DNA of 64,000 bases, taken from Lunularia cruciata. Lineage: Eukaryota > Streptophyta > Marchantiopsida > Lunulariales > Lunulariaceae. The notes below the pieces were generated by a model. It did not search any database. It worked only from the letters and a program-made list of their open reading frames with translations, and was not told where the DNA came from. Location of the stretch: contig OX419761.1 of assembly GCA_948567375.1 (NCBI GenBank), forward strand, positions 33,916,501 to 33,980,500, written 5' to 3'. The translations under genes were made by a program, and so were the position numbers. This document shows, piece after piece, positions 44,400 through 57,319 of the stretch. Numbering within the stretch: the stretch's first letter is position 1; each line of letters opens with the position of its first letter.

Positions 44400-45400
44400 C
44401 CAAAAAATGACCCATTGATTGTAGGAGCTCGATCATCCAAAGGCATCACCAATACCCAAAGACTCACATTTTATGATGGCAAGTTATGGATCTTAGATCA
44501 CAAACAAAAGAAACACCATCCTAGCAAAATGTCATAATTCTACCATTGCATGTCACATTAGAGTGGACAAGACCTTGGAAGCAACCAAATGCCATTACTA
44601 TTGGCCCAAGATGAGCAACAATGTGATGGAGTACGTTGAAGTTGCCTACTTTTTCAACAAAATAAAGCTTCCAATCAAGCTTCCATAAGAGTCCTTCAAC
44701 CCGTTCCTACTCCTACACAATGTTGGGAACAAGGAAGCATGGATCTAGTTTGCAAATTGCCCAAGACCACCTCAAGGTTTGACTCCATCATAGTCTTTGT
44801 TGACTGACTCAACAAAATGATTCATGTGCATCCTACCATTAAGGACGTGATTGCTATACAATTAGCTCAATTGTAATTAGATGCAATCTTCTCTCACCAT
44901 GGCCTGTCTTGAGTGCTCAATATAGATAGAGGCAATCAATTCACTAGTTTGTTTTGGAGAACACTCTTTGGTTTCTTCAAAACCAAATTGGCCATGTCCA
45001 TGGCCTACTATCCACAAACCAATGGACAAATGGAATGAGCTAATTGTATTATTGAGGACATGCTCCATGGCTTCATCCTAGAAGAGTAAAAAAGGTGTGA
45101 CACCTTACTTCTATTGGTGGAATTTTCATACAACAATTTAGTGAATGCATCTACATAGGTCACACCATTCTTCCTCATGTACATAGAGTATCCTTTCATA
45201 CCTTCAAGCTTGATGAAACTCCATCTGGTGGATACCAAGGTGGATATTGTCAACACTTTTGTTTCTAGAATACAACAAGGCATGGAGAATGCCAAACACA
45301 AGTTTCAGATCATCCAAAATCAACAAAAATAGTATGTGAATGCACATTGCCGGCACATGGAGTTCAATGTTGGGGATCAAGTCTAGTTATTAACCTCATG
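44400..45400 (+). pseudogene. Integrase of gypsy element 2
   Basis: STIACHIRVDKTLEATKCHY and YWPKM give the zinc region. Parts of the core (GNQFTSLF-type and YYPQTNGQME-type text, in shifting frames, 44930-45060) and a GDQV entry near 45375 follow. Many stops are present. Confidence 0.82.
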
Positions 45401-45599
45401 TTAGTTGTTCCTTGCAAGCTCCGACTTCATTTTATTGGAACTTTTCCCATCCTTTGTTGAATCAGCACAATGGCCTACCACCTTGAGCTATTGCCATACA
45501 TGAAGATTCATTTAGTATTCCATGTTTCCTTACTGTGCAAATATGCACTCCGACCATGCCACTTTCTTTCCATACAAGAAATTTGACCTTGTCCAACAC

Positions 45600-45770
45600 T
45601 CATTGATGACACGGAAGAATATGAAGTCAAACGTAGTCCCTAAAATCACATCCGGGGTTCTCACCATCTATATGTGGAATATCTTGTACATTGGAAAGGG
45701 TACCCACTATATGAGGCAACGTGTGAGCCAACATCCAACTTGACCAATGCACCGATGTTAGTGAAATCTT
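45600..45770 (+). pseudogene. Chromodomain of gypsy element 2
   Basis: LIDDTEEYEVK, then after a one-base shift LYVEYLVHWKGYPLYEATCE and PTSNLTNAP. It keeps the WKGYP and E-T-EP-SNL blocks better than element 1, which confirms the chromovirus class. Confidence 0.88.
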
Positions 45771-45804
45771 TTGAGCAATAGCTTTGCAATGAGGGCATTT
45801 TGTC

Positions 45805-46562
45805 TTAAAAGAGTAGAGGTTTGTAATACCAAGAACTAGACATATCTAGAGGTGAAAATTGGCTTGGTAACATCTAAAAGTATGTTATGTATGATGGGCT
45901 AGGTAGAATAGAATAAAGGTGTCACCAAAAGAGTAATTCTACTAATAGTGCAAGAACCAAATATGTATTACCAAAAGCTACACATATTATCCAAATGTGA
46001 AAAGTAGCTTGGTAACATCTAGAACGATGTTATGTATGATGGGCTAGGTAGATCAGATAGAGGTGTCACCAAAAGAGGACTTTTACAATAGAGCATGAGT
46101 CAAAAATAGCTTGGAAATTTTAGAGCCAATTTTGGAGGCCTAAATGGATGAATTAGATCTCAAAAATATTCAAAATCCCCCCCTCCTCCAAGCTAGTCAA
46201 GCTCCCCCAAGCCTTCCCTCCCCAAGCTTGTCTCATGGAGAGCTTTCCAATGATACCTCACTCATGCAATTTGCAGATTCCTATAGGAAGATTCCCTAAA
46301 TATTCCTTTGGTCAAAGATGGTTTGATCAACCAGATAGGATCAGAACCAATATGTCACCATGCATGCAACTAATCTAAGGGTAGAGCTTACTGACATGTC
46401 ACCAATCCATGTATCTGATCCAAAGGTGGAGCTTCCTTTGAGGAAGTCTCCCTTGCTATATAATCCAATCAAGGTGCTCCTTTGGGGCATGAGAGATTGA
46501 GTGAAAAGCTTTGTGTTATCTCTTGTGTTTCTCTTAAGGTCTCCTATCCTCAAAAGATTACA
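45805..46562 (+). repeat. 3' purine tract and LTR of gypsy element 2
   Basis: AAAAGAGTAGAGG at 45807-45819 is the polypurine tract. The LTR 45822-46562 runs TGTAATACCAAGAACTAGAC to AAAAGATTACA and repeats the internal duplication of the 5' LTR. The two LTRs differ by many substitutions, so the insertion is old. Confidence 0.88.
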
Positions 46563-48990
46563 GTAAGTCACTCATTCAAAATTATTAACTTGTGTATGAA
46601 GAGTACAAGAAGACACAAAAATTTGTGAAAGTGGACAAAAAGAAGGAATGATTGTGGTGAAAAAGAAGAAGAGATCATCAACATCGGCAACAAGGCCAAG
46701 AACGAACTTCCAAGTCATTGATGTATGTTTGGAGGAGGAAGCCAAAGACATGAAGGAAGAGGAAGAGGAAGGAAAGAACTCTCTCACCTTATAGAAGACA
46801 AGAAGTAGACCATTAGAAAGATGCACAATCTCGCCAAATAAGGAAGTGCAAAGCACTCAAGAAGACAAGAAACCTAAAGATAGAGAGGAGAAAAAAGGTC
46901 TTTGTACCAAAGAAGTGACTAAATCCAAAGGTGCTTCTAGGCCAAGGACCTAATAGCCACAATCAATAAATTGGACCATTGGGCATGAAGACCGAAGGTG
47001 AACACCAAGCCAAAGATGAGCTCTAGCCCAAAGAAGAAAAAGAGCTTCAAGGAGAAGAACTTAAGCCAAACAAAGAGCAAGGAGACATTAGGGTAGACAT
47101 CAAAGGTGAACAAGAAGAGCCTTCCAACATAGGACCAACTGTGGTGAGTACAGCCTTGTTCCAAAACATAGAGCTTAAATAATAGAGGGAGCTAAATTCA
47201 TGATGCATCTGGTAGAGCCAATCTTGGAGCTAATGGAGTAGATGTTGCCAATATACTAAGACTCTTACCAAGACATCACCATCTACACATCTTTTATCCA
47301 AAGATTGCATAAGAACTCTAACATGATAACAATAGAGTAGGCCAAAATGAAGGAGGAGATGTGGAGAATACAAAATCTATACAAGGAGGAAAAATACCTT
47401 ATTGTAGGACAACTTCAAGGTAATGCCCAAAATACTTCACTTCTTGATATCAACCTAAGAAGGAAGAAGAAATCAAGGGATTGCAATGAGAGTTGAGAGC
47501 CATTTGGCTCAAGGCCAAAGAGAAGTAGCACAGGTATAAAGAGAAACTTAAAGCTATGGATAGAGGAAGTGGAGATCATCCAAGGAGAGTTAGAAAAGGC
47601 AAAGATTTGCTTGGTGACCATAGATATGCAATTTGGTGAATATCAAAGCAAAGTGGTTGTTCAAAGGGAAGGGATTGCTGCCAGATTGAAGAAGTAGAAG
47701 GAGGAGCAAGCAACAAACCAACCTTGATAAGTGGAGGAGATAATTGCAGAGGTCCAAGCAGCAAATAATCATTTGAAAGAGGAGTAGGTAAAAATCCTCA
47801 AGTAGTTGGAGGACGTTTAGGACCAATTTTTGGAGATATTGGATGAAGCGTTTAAAGGGAGAATGGAAAAGTCAAATATACACAAACTCAAGTTGAAACT
47901 AAAGGGCTTGGAAGGGAAGGTCTATGATGGAAGAAGCTCAATAGATTCATGATTAAACTTAAGGAGCACTCCAATCATAAATTCATTGAATCCACTAACT
48001 CCCTCCTCCTAGAAATTGTAGAATATAAGGAGAATGTTAAGAGAATACTGTAAGGAAGATATTGTAGAATATAAGGAGTGGATCAACCTCCTTATTGGGA
48101 TATGGAAAAGCAAAGTTAGTTCTTCATATTAGCTATAGCAAAGACATTTTGTAGCCAAAAAACTTTGTAATTGTGGATTCTTGTAGCATGGGACCTTTGT
48201 GTACACCTTTGCAATTGTTACCTTTGGAGTTGGATCATCTTTGGAGAAGAAGTAATACCTTCCCTAACACATGCATGTGATTAAGATAACATAGGAAGAT
48301 AGGATTAGCATTGTAAATTATAGGATGTAGGTAAAAGATCTTTGGAATACTTCCACCATTAGATCTCTTTGTGTTTGTGCAAGAGAAAATATTTAGGGCT
48401 TAAGCCCAATGTAAATAAGGTTCATTCTTTCTTAATCAAAGTTCAGCAGATAGATCTTAAAGGTCTTTATCATTGACTACCTACAACTTGAGTATCTGTG
48501 AATGCCTTGGTTGAGTAGTGGTAAGAAATCTTAATAATAGGAGCACATCAGCTTGAGTGTAGGGAGACGTTTCTACTTGTTTGCAATGTGTGATCCTTAG
48601 GGTTTTGAAGGAGCAAGGCATTGTATTGAAGTGTCATGAATGAGCCAAAGCAATGAAAGTACCATAGGGTCAAAAGACAAAGATATTTGGCCAATGCATA
48701 GACTCCTTCAGAGTTGTGCCTTCTAAGGAGGGTAACACATAACCTTTAGAGTTGATGTCTTTGCGGTGCAATGGTATTTGGAGTGGGACGAACCATCACC
48801 TTAAAGATAAACTTGGAATTTACGCATGTGAAAGTGATTTTTAGTTTTCTCCTTTCTATAGTATAACATAGAGGATGACACTAAACTCTTTTGGGAGTAA
48901 TCCTTGTGCAAGAGATTAAATAGGAAATAATAGATAAATTGCAACTTAGTGATATTTCCTTTCACTTTTAGTCATTTCTAACTTATATCT
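46563..48990 (+). mobile_element. CCTTTGG-type repeat, copy 1, third segment (coiled-coil frame and 3' region)
   Basis: It resumes the host after element 2 and aligns with 59311-60790 plus 61379-62345. The first half (46570-48060) is a decayed Lys/Glu-rich frame with heptad-like runs, for example EVQAANNHLKEE and EGLEGKVYD-type text, which predicts a coiled coil; several stops break it. The second half (48061-48990) is a non-coding 3' region with CTTTGG/CCAAAG words. I do not recognise the protein; it might be an accessory or capsid-like frame of a retroelement lineage. Confidence 0.65.
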
Positions 48991-49670
48991 TTGAATGAAC
49001 AACTTATTCTTGAAAATTTCACTATTTTTTGGTTGATATTGAGTTACAAAATACTTTCTAGTGCCATTATTAGGGATACGCTCCTTGGAATAGTTAGAGG
49101 TGAAGCTAAACAAAGCAATGAATGTTGTTAGGGAATCAAGTACCAAGAGCCATTCAACTCCTTGTGACTTGAGAATGTTCAAGAGAAATCAGAAGCATGA
49201 AATTGAGTGGCACATAGAAGATTTCAGCAAAACTTGAGAGAAAAATTGAATTGACTCTTTGATGTTTATCCTTGCAGGCAACAAAGGATTCATTCAATAA
49301 TATATCTAGTCAATTGTTCCAAACTTAGCTTAATTCTACCAATTCTTCTTGTTAAGTGAGGAAGAAGAAATTCTATTGTGGAGAGAAGGAGTAGTTCATC
49401 AAAGACACCTTTAGGAAGAGAATTCAAGGCCTCCTCAACAAGCACTTTCTTCTAGCTTGAGTACTAAGGAGAGTATTTTCCATTTTTCCAACATGAGTTC
49501 TTTGCCAAAGGTCCAAAACTTAATGACTAAGTTTCTTCAATGTATTGGAGTGCAATATGTTATTTGAAAAAATTCAAAGGTCTTGAATATGACAAGCCTC
49601 CATTTATATAGAGAAAAGATGAGGGTTTCTTGAACTTTGTACCTGATTTTGATTTATCCTATTTTCTTTT
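48991..49670. other. Gene-free stretch
   Basis: It continues without a sharp boundary from the 3' region of the CCTTTGG-type repeat (similar to 57260-57300 and 62345-62390 for the first ~40 bp). No frames or repeats of note. Confidence 0.4.
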
Positions 49671-49870
49671 GCAAGCATAATCCATGCTCCTACTTGTACA
49701 CATCCAAATTACAAGCATAATCCATGCTCCTACTTGTACCCATCCAAATTACAAGCATAATCCATGCTCCTACTTGTACCCATCCAAATTACAAGCATAA
49801 TCCATGCTCCTACTTGTACCCATCAAAATTACAAGCATAATCCATGCTCCTACTTGTTCCCATCCAAATT
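49671..49870. repeat. Five-copy tandem repeat, exact 40-bp period
   Basis: The unit is ACAAGCATAATCCATGCTCC followed by TACTTGTACCCATCCAAATT. Five units differ at four or five positions in all. The array ends immediately before the gag sequence of the next element. The embedded GCATAATCCATGC is nearly palindromic. Confidence 0.97.
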
Positions 49871-49883
49871 ACAAATCACACAA

Positions 49884-50900
49884 CCTTCATACGACAAAGC
49901 TATAAGAAGTTTAAAAGGAAGGACAAGGAAGAGGATCTTGACATTTTCATGAACGAATATGAGGCAATCTTGGTGGCCAACAAGGAAGATGTGGATGCCA
50001 ATAAACTTCAAATATTCCCAAGCTTACTAAGTAAGAAGGCTAGGAATTACTAACCACATGTAATTCAAAACCCTAAAAATATGGAAGATTGGCCAACGGT
50101 TAGGAATCAATTCCTTAAAAAATTCTGATAGCTAAAACATGAGGCAACTTCATTTGCAACTCTCAATAGTCTGAGATGCACAAGGAATGAGAAGTTATGT
50201 GATTACACCAAAAGGCTTCTAAGTAGGATACCTAAAGAGGTGCCATCTTGGGATACTTGGATCCACAAGCAATAGCATGGTTCTTAGGGGGCATACTTGA
50301 AAATCTTTGTGTCTTTGCCAAAGAATGAGAGCACAATGTATTAGCCAAGGTGATGAAGTCTGCCAAGTTGTATAGATCAAGCCAATCAAATCCTTTGGGT
50401 AAGCTATATTGAAAATGAAGTACAAAGAAGCCAAAGAAAATATCAATCCAAAGATCAACTTTGTTACCTTAGAGTATCCAATACATTATCATCATCCAAA
50501 GATGAGGAAAGAAAGAAGAAAAGAAGAGATATTTATAGGCATAAGGCAGATGCCACCCCAAAGACTTCTACACAATCAGGTATAAAGTTGGAGGAGCTCA
50601 TTAAGGAGTTTTTTGACTTCAAGGTATAGTTGATTGGGGCAAAGGAAAGGCAAACATACCTAAAAAACAAGTAGTGCACAAGTTGTGATTAGTTAAGACA
50701 TACTAACACTAAATGTTTTTCTACTTGTCCCTTTACTTTGGTGCATCAAGTTGAATGGACTCCTACATGGGAATAACATGAGTATTATGTAGAGGAAGAT
50801 GAAAAAGTCTTTGCAGTGTAAGAATTGCCTACCAATGTGACCTCAATTCCTCTTTTCATCATTCCAAGGTATGTGCCAAGGGAGTATGCTACCAATTAAC
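49884..50900 (+). pseudogene. gag of a third plus-strand gypsy lineage
   Basis: EDLDIFMNEYEAILVANKED, NKLQIFPSLLSKKARNY, then MEDWPTVRNQFLKKF and LNSLR-T-NEKL-DYTKRL make up a gag capsid domain with the usual W-R--FL--F block. Stops follow the first block. The wording is unlike elements 1 and 2. The part 50470-50900 is acidic and Lys-rich linker without motif. Confidence 0.75.
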
Positions 50901-50922
50901 CTCATAGGAGAATTTTTCTTCC

Positions 50923-51423
50923 ATGGAAAAAATGCTAGCCCATGCACATATTTATAACTATGGAGCTCTTGGCCATTGGTTCTTACATTGTCCAAAGCCT
51001 AGGAGACACATTTGTTACATTTTATTGTGTGCTAACTGTAAAATGCACAGTCATGTAGTGGCCGATTGTCCCTATCCACCAGTAAGGTTTGCATCTATGA
51101 CATCATCCACAAATGTGGATACAAATATTCATTGCCTCATTCTAGAAGAGTTAGGTGAAGAGGATATGCCTCTTTATGAAGATAATGGTTGGCCCGATCT
51201 GAAAGTAAATCAAGTAGATACCTACTCATGCAAGAAGGAGACAAATATCATATCTTCTTTGAAGTCACTTGAATCTCCAAAGCCAAAGACAAAGGAAGGC
51301 TTTCCACGGAAGATTCTATCCAAGAAGGAGTTGATGTTGTTGAAAAAGATCAAATGGAAGGAAAGCAAAAAGGAGCTTTACATGAAATACCTTCAAACCC
51401 AAAGGAGATGTCTTCCACTCTAA
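50923..51423 (+). pseudogene. Nucleocapsid with two zinc knuckles, third gypsy lineage
   Basis: A 166-residue open frame. Residues 10-24 (IYNYGALGHWFLHCP) match a CCHC knuckle that has lost its first two Cys. Residues 36-49 (CANCKMHSHVVADC) are an intact CX2CX4HX4C. A Lys-rich tail (KPKTKEGFPRKILSKKE) follows. Paired knuckles differ from the single knuckle in the other elements here. Confidence 0.75.
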
Positions 51424-51940
51424 GTACATCCAAACAAAGTGTGCTCCTAGAAAGTACCAACCATGAATATTTAGTAGATATTCAAGAAGAAGTACAAGAG
51501 CTATTGTAGGAAGAAATTAAAAAGGTGGAGATTAATGTTGGACATATTGGAGAAATTGAGAAGCAACCACCATTGATCACCACACTCATGCAAGAATTGG
51601 ATTTCAGCCCAAAGAGAAACAACATTGGAATTCTTAATCCAAAGGACACCAACCCAAAGGAGATTCCCCAAAAGGCAACGCAGCCAAAGGTACAACTCTG
51701 AAGGCCTCTACTCCGAGTGAGTCTACTACAAAGAAGGTTGTATGGGAGAAGAACCAAAAGAAGGCTAGATCATTTCTAGAGGTTACCCAATATAATATTG
51801 TTGCAAACTTGGCTTCTTCTAAGGTGGATATCAAATTCAAGCTATGGTAGAGAATAACAAGCTATATAATGCCAACTAACCTTAGCATTCCAAAGGGTAT
51901 AAAAGAGGAAGCAAGTCAAAATGCATACAATCTATAAGAT
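51424..51940 (+). other. Linker between knuckles and protease of the third gypsy lineage
   Basis: The plus strand is charged and Gln/Glu/Lys-rich in broken frames with no motif. It is presumably spacer sequence of the same element. Confidence 0.4.
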
Positions 51941-51944
51941 AGAA

Positions 51945-52385
51945 TTAGGAAACTTAGGTTTTACAAAAGTAGTGATAGAGATTAATTGTTGCAAGATCTA
52001 ATTGGTCCCCATATACTTTGGATCAGATATCAATACCATGATTGAGGAAAATGTTCATAAGTTAGAGTACACCACCTTTGATCTACCCCTCATATTGTCC
52101 AATTTGTAGACCAAACAAAGAAGATCCTTGGAGATGTTATCAAAGATTCCAACCATGATAGGCAGTGTAGCCTTCTACTTTGATTATACCATCCTTTGCC
52201 CTATAGCCAAGATAAGTTACTCTATACTTACAAAAAGCCCTTGGTTATATGAAGCACATGTAATTATAAATTGGTATCAACATAAGCTCCAATTCCAAGA
52301 TCCTAAATCTTCAAATCCTAATCTAGGGACAATGTGTCAAAAGAAAATCCCACACTTAAGAGCAGCCTTTTCATTAGAAAAGTAA
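51945..52385 (+). pseudogene. Aspartic protease-like region of the third gypsy lineage
   Basis: Read in two frames: VPIYFGSDINTMIEENVHKL stands where relatives have a D-GSDINTM active site, followed near 52120-52290 by MIGSVAFYFDYTI and SYSILTKSPWLYEAHVIINW for the SYSILLGRPWLY block. The catalytic Asp region reads Phe. RT was not found downstream, so the element ends or is truncated here. Confidence 0.65.
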
Positions 52386-52870
52386 TACACCAAAGGTACC
52401 TTGAACAACTCTAAAGGTTCATTAGAAGACATTGTAGTCAACTACTTGGAATGCTAAGAAGTAAAAGACAATACCAAAGAGGATCATGACTTCAAAAGAC
52501 ATGAGAAGAACACAACACTACTTTGGATGAGTCATGAAAGCCATGTGGAGTGCATTTTAACCCCAATGATTGTGAAGAGGTGATTGTAGCTAAAGGAAAG
52601 ATCATGAAGATATCCAAATATGCATCATAGGCCAAGTACAAAGGCTAAGTAACAATTTTGAGAGTATTATGATGTCTTTGCTTGGAAGATTGAGTAGATA
52701 CTTGACATCCCTTGAAAATTTGGGGGCAACATCAAAACATCCTAAAAGAAGGTTGTAGTAGCCCACTCTTTATAGGCATATTTTTTCTTTTTTTAATTCT
52801 TACTTAGAAGTTTAATAGTAATTAGTAAAGATTAGGGTTAGGAGATAGGATTAGGTGGTTTTACTTTAGC
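52386..52870. other. Gene-free stretch
   Basis: Broken frames only. A TTTTTTTCTTTTTTTAATT-type run lies near 52780 and an A-run near 52900. No LTR pair could be matched to the third gypsy lineage. Confidence 0.35.
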
Positions 52871-55800
52871 CTAGAAGGAAAGTCAAAAGCATGGCAGGAC
52901 AAAAAAAAAAAAGACAAGTCCAAAGACATTGGACTTGAAAATGTCTATCTCAAGTATGAGGCCAAGCAATGGCACTTGCCTTAGTGATGTTTGTGGATAG
53001 ACATCAAGTACAAAGGGGACCTTTGGGTTGAAACTTTTCCCCGGATAAAATTTTCCGTGATACTTTTGGTCATAAACACACTCTGCCAAAGAGACCTTTG
53101 GCTTGGAAGTAATCTATCCTTGTTTGTAGCCATGTGAGCAAAGTATTGCTAGTTGTATCAAAGAACTCATTTTGGTAACCATTTGCATGTGTGGCACTTC
53201 TCACATGTGGGAAAAAAATGGCTTACCTTGAATGCCCACCAAAACTCTAGAGTGATTGAGTGCATGGTATAAATTCAAAGCTTTTCTTGGAAGTAAGGTT
53301 CAATTATCAAATTTTACATAAGCCTTTATGAGTAGTTTTGAGAGAATGAGATAGCTTTTGTGCCAAAAAGAGATCACCTCAAGGTTGAAGCATATTTCAC
53401 AAGAATAGAACAAGAGATTGTGTGAGCATGTGATTGGAGGAACTTGAGTGAAGAGAAGATTCAAGGATAAGCATGAATTCAACACCACATCATGACATTG
53501 GGAAATAAGATGATACCCAAGAAGCACAAGGTTGTACCAAAGGTTACCTTGAGGTTGTCTATAGTAGAGAAATGTGCAAACTATTATTATACCAAACATA
53601 TCATGACAAAGCAAGTGCAGTTCTTGTTGTGGAATTAGGACTTCATGTATCTTCCAACGGTGTAAAAGATTTGGGAGAAGAAGAATCCAAATTTTAGAAA
53701 ATTGAGAGTCAATGTGTTAGCCTAGATGGAGGCAAATTGGTAGAAGGTCCTTGGGGATGCAATCTCTACTCTGCAAGCAATGTACCTGGACTCAGAATGG
53801 CCTAGACCAAATGAGGAGATGATAATAAGTTTTAAGCCTCATTTAACATTTAGAAGATCAACAATGGTTGGAAGGTAAAAGTGTATAATGATCTAGAGAA
53901 GAGTATTGCTATTACATCAACAATGAAGTTGTTCAACAAGGACTGCATATGTTAACAATAGTGAAGCTACATTCTTTCATCTGTTACACAAAGGACACCC
54001 TATGGATTGGGCAAAGATGTTTTGTTTGTGAGAATGGGAGCTAACAAAGAATGTGAAGATGAGTGGAAGAAGAACTTTTCTCTCCCAATTTGTGTTACAC
54101 TTTTACATCAAGATAATTGCTAAAGAAGGAAGAGAAGAAGTTGTTCCCTTCACACCATTACCCATTGGGGTATTATTGATCATACCCCTAGTATGCTATA
54201 GAAGCACGGAAGTACAAGGAAGCCTTGCTGAAGTATCAAGAAACAAGAAAGTGGGTTAAAATTCCAAATGCTATTGGCCTAAGCTCTAGCAAGAGGAAGA
54301 AGAAGACAACAACTACACAAGCAAATAAATAGACTATGAAGCCGTACAAGCCCAACCCATAGGTAATTGAAGACTCATTGGTGGACAATGACTCCAATGA
54401 AGATGAGACAGACAAGTCAAAGTGAGGATGAAATTAACCAAGGAGTAGAGGTTACCTTGCCTTGGAAATTGTATAGGAAGGAAGAGAAGGCGGTCACATC
54501 CAAGATCAAGAACAACCACAACCAAGGCAAATTCCATCATTCTCCAAGATTGAATTCTCCTCAAACAAGGAAGGAGGAGATGAAAACCAATAAGTAGTAG
54601 TAAAATCTGCCCCCACAACAAGAGTAGATGCAAACCACCACAAAGATATCCCATCTTTTGGAATGGATGAGCCTCTTATGTATGAAGACAAAGACATCCC
54701 AATTAATCAACTACAAAGGCATAATCTGCACATACCAACCCCAAAGTCAGATGTAGAGGGACTTCCAACAGATGCAGATTCTTTGAGTAAGAGGAAGATG
54801 GCCCAACCCAGTAGTAAGTTTCCCAAAGGTGGATCAAAAGGGGATCTATCAAAGAAGAAAAAACTTATAGGAGATGAAAAGGGTAAGTCCAAAAGTGAAG
54901 AAGTGCGCTTGTTTGTAGAAGACTTGTAGGCAAAACATGAAGACTCTATCCAAGCATGGGTAGTTTGCAGACCAATATGGAGACGTAGGGTCCTACTCCA
55001 GAGAGGTGCTAAAATTGGGGAGCACCCTGATGGTTCTTAATGTAAAAAAGCATGAACCCAAAGAAGAGAAGGTAAGGAGAGTGTTGATCCAAAGAGAGGT
55101 AATCCTTTGGAGTTGTTACAAGAGGAAGACAAAGAGGAAGAACAAACCCAAAGAGATCAAGAAGGTAAATTAATGTTATGGTGGATCATAACTAAGCACC
55201 AACACTATAAGTAATGGAGTATGTTCTTCCCTTCTACTACATCCAAACATGAACAATCCCAAGAGATTGTTGGAGTTCAGTTCTTTCCTATACAAGTATT
55301 GTCAACGATGGCACCACAAACCTTACATTCAAGTGACTTTATAACTTGATTGATGTTTTATGAAATTCATTTGGCATTGTGTGCTTGCTCACAAATATTG
55401 ACCAACATTCACATATTTCCACGCAATTCAATACATGGTCATTGGAGATATTGGGCCACACATTAGTTGTGATATTGAAAAAGCCGCTACACAATTTTAA
55501 CATAGATTCAACTCTAGCCTTGACCTTCTAATAGAACATTGAGAGGAAAGGTGACCAAAATTTTGGCTTGTCTCTACTTTGAAAAAGTTGCAACAATGAA
55601 AGAACAATTGAAGAACAATTGAAGATTGCTCACATACAAAATATTTGTGAGTTTGAAGAAGCACTTATGACTCAACATAGAGATCTGATGTTTGCATAGG
55701 AAGAATGCAAACAATTTTTGACAATAGGGAACTAGTGGAAGAAGACAAGAAGGAATGCTTGGAGAAGTATGACGATGAGATGAAAAGGGTGAATGCTTAG

Positions 55801-57312
55801 ATCAATATTCTCAAGATAGCAAATGACCAACAAACTCAAGAGTTCTTAGACCATGTGAAGAGGCACAAGGAGCAATTGCATGCCCAAGATGAAGAAGTAG
55901 CACAAGCAAGGAGGAATTAACCAAGGCATGAATCAAGATCACATGGTGGAACTAGTGTACCAGATTTACAAAGAGATGGCCAAACTATGCATTGAAGGGT
56001 CGACCAAGATAGTTGATGAACATAAGGAGAGGGAGTAGATCCTTTATGTCCAAGTATGACAAAAGGTAAAGATGAAGATGAAATCTATTTGTGATGCCCT
56101 AGATGAGGAACAAATGAGAATCCTTATGAGCATAGAGGATCTTTTATGTTAATAAATAGACCATATGCAGAATGCAGTCATGACTCAAGCCCATCAGATG
56201 AAGCTACAAGAATTGAAGGCATAAATTTATGCATTGGAAGCAAAGGTTTACTACAAAAAATAATTAAATAAGTTGGCTACCTAATTGAAGGAGCATACCA
56301 AGGCCAAGTTCAAGGAAGTCTTAGCTTCCATGCTTAAGGAATTAGTAGAGTGTAAGGATAAAATTGATAAGTTGATTAGAACATGTGGAGATGAAGGTAG
56401 TTCAACTTAGTAACTTTAAATGTATATAGACATAGGACAAAGGAAACACCTTTGGGGTGGTACATCTTTTTACTTGATCATTTGTATATACCTTTGGCAT
56501 GGTAATGCCTATGTATAGTAGGAAAATTCTGTAGTGAAAAATCATTGAGACTATTATCCCAATGTTGAGGTCAAACAAAACAACAAGCAAATTGTATAGC
56601 TCGGATGTTAAAATGTAGGCCATGCCTTTGCAAATCTTGATTAGGATAAGATAAGATGGTTAGAGAAAGTTAACATTGATAGGAGTAGAATTAGTTAGGA
56701 ATTTTGGCAACACATAGTTGGTGGATTTGCCCCACTCATTGCTCTTTTAGTAGGGAATGCATCTGTGCATGATTGGGGTGTTGGATCCTTGGGGCTTCAA
56801 AGGCTTGGAGTGGTACATTGAAAGGTCATAAAGGATTGGGAGTATAGTGAAGTATCACTTATAACAAAAAGTCTAGCATGTCACAAACCAACAACATTTT
56901 TGAGGTAATTTCTTTGAGGAAGGGTAGAATGTTACCACAAAGTGTTGTAGTACACAAAGCATAAATAACTTTGCGGAAGAGTTGAACTCTAAGGCAAAGA
57001 CTACCTTTTTAGTAGCCCACACCTTTGGGTTGGGAGCAATATTCATAGTGGTATTTACCTTCAGGTTAATGACCTTTGGTGTCCAAGTGACCTTTAGTGT
57101 GGATTGAACTATCACCTCTAAGAGCCCATGTGGACTAGATCCTTTGTGAAGTGATTTTTGTCTTCTTTTCTTTGTAGTGTGCCATGGTGGATGATACTAC
57201 ACTCAAGAGGTGAAATAAGTAAAAATTAAAAAATTAAAAAACACTTTTTCCTTATTAATCCAATCAATTCCAAAAAATATCCTTGAGAAAATGACCTATT
57301 CTTATCATTTAT
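52871..57312 (+). mobile_element. CCTTTGG-type repeat, copy 3 (diverged)
   Basis: 52871-53620 resembles the 5' part of copies 1 and 2 (CCTTTGG words, a CATGTGTG-block and GGTATAAATTC in place of GGACTATAAATT). 53640-54930 holds Lys/Glu-rich broken frames. 55590-56400 has coiled-coil-like text (for example ATKKEC, KQLKNN-type runs), and 56400-57312 resembles the 3' regions at 48061-48990 and 61379-62345 (GATTAGGATAAGATAAGATG, GGATGATACTACACTC). It is much more diverged than copies 1 and 2, so boundaries are approximate. Confidence 0.5.
54960..55580. other. Gene-free stretch inside copy 3
   Basis: No frame or repeat of note. It may belong to copy 3 or to an older insertion. Confidence 0.3.
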
Positions 57313-57319
57313 ACTAGAA

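Larger units (their letters stand above)
39357..46562 (+). mobile_element. Ty3/gypsy chromovirus-type element 2, with internal deletion and nested insertion
   Basis: LTRs at 39357-40098 and 45822-46562 (742 and 741 bp) enclose leader, RT, RNase H, integrase and chromodomain. GTAAG flanks both ends (39352-39356 and 46563-46567). Gag, knuckle, protease and the start of RT are absent: the leader passes straight into RT. A 2.7-kb insertion splits RNase H. Elements 1 and 2 share domain wording and LTR blocks and belong to one family. The host text on the two sides joins cleanly when compared with 59235-59345. Confidence 0.93.
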
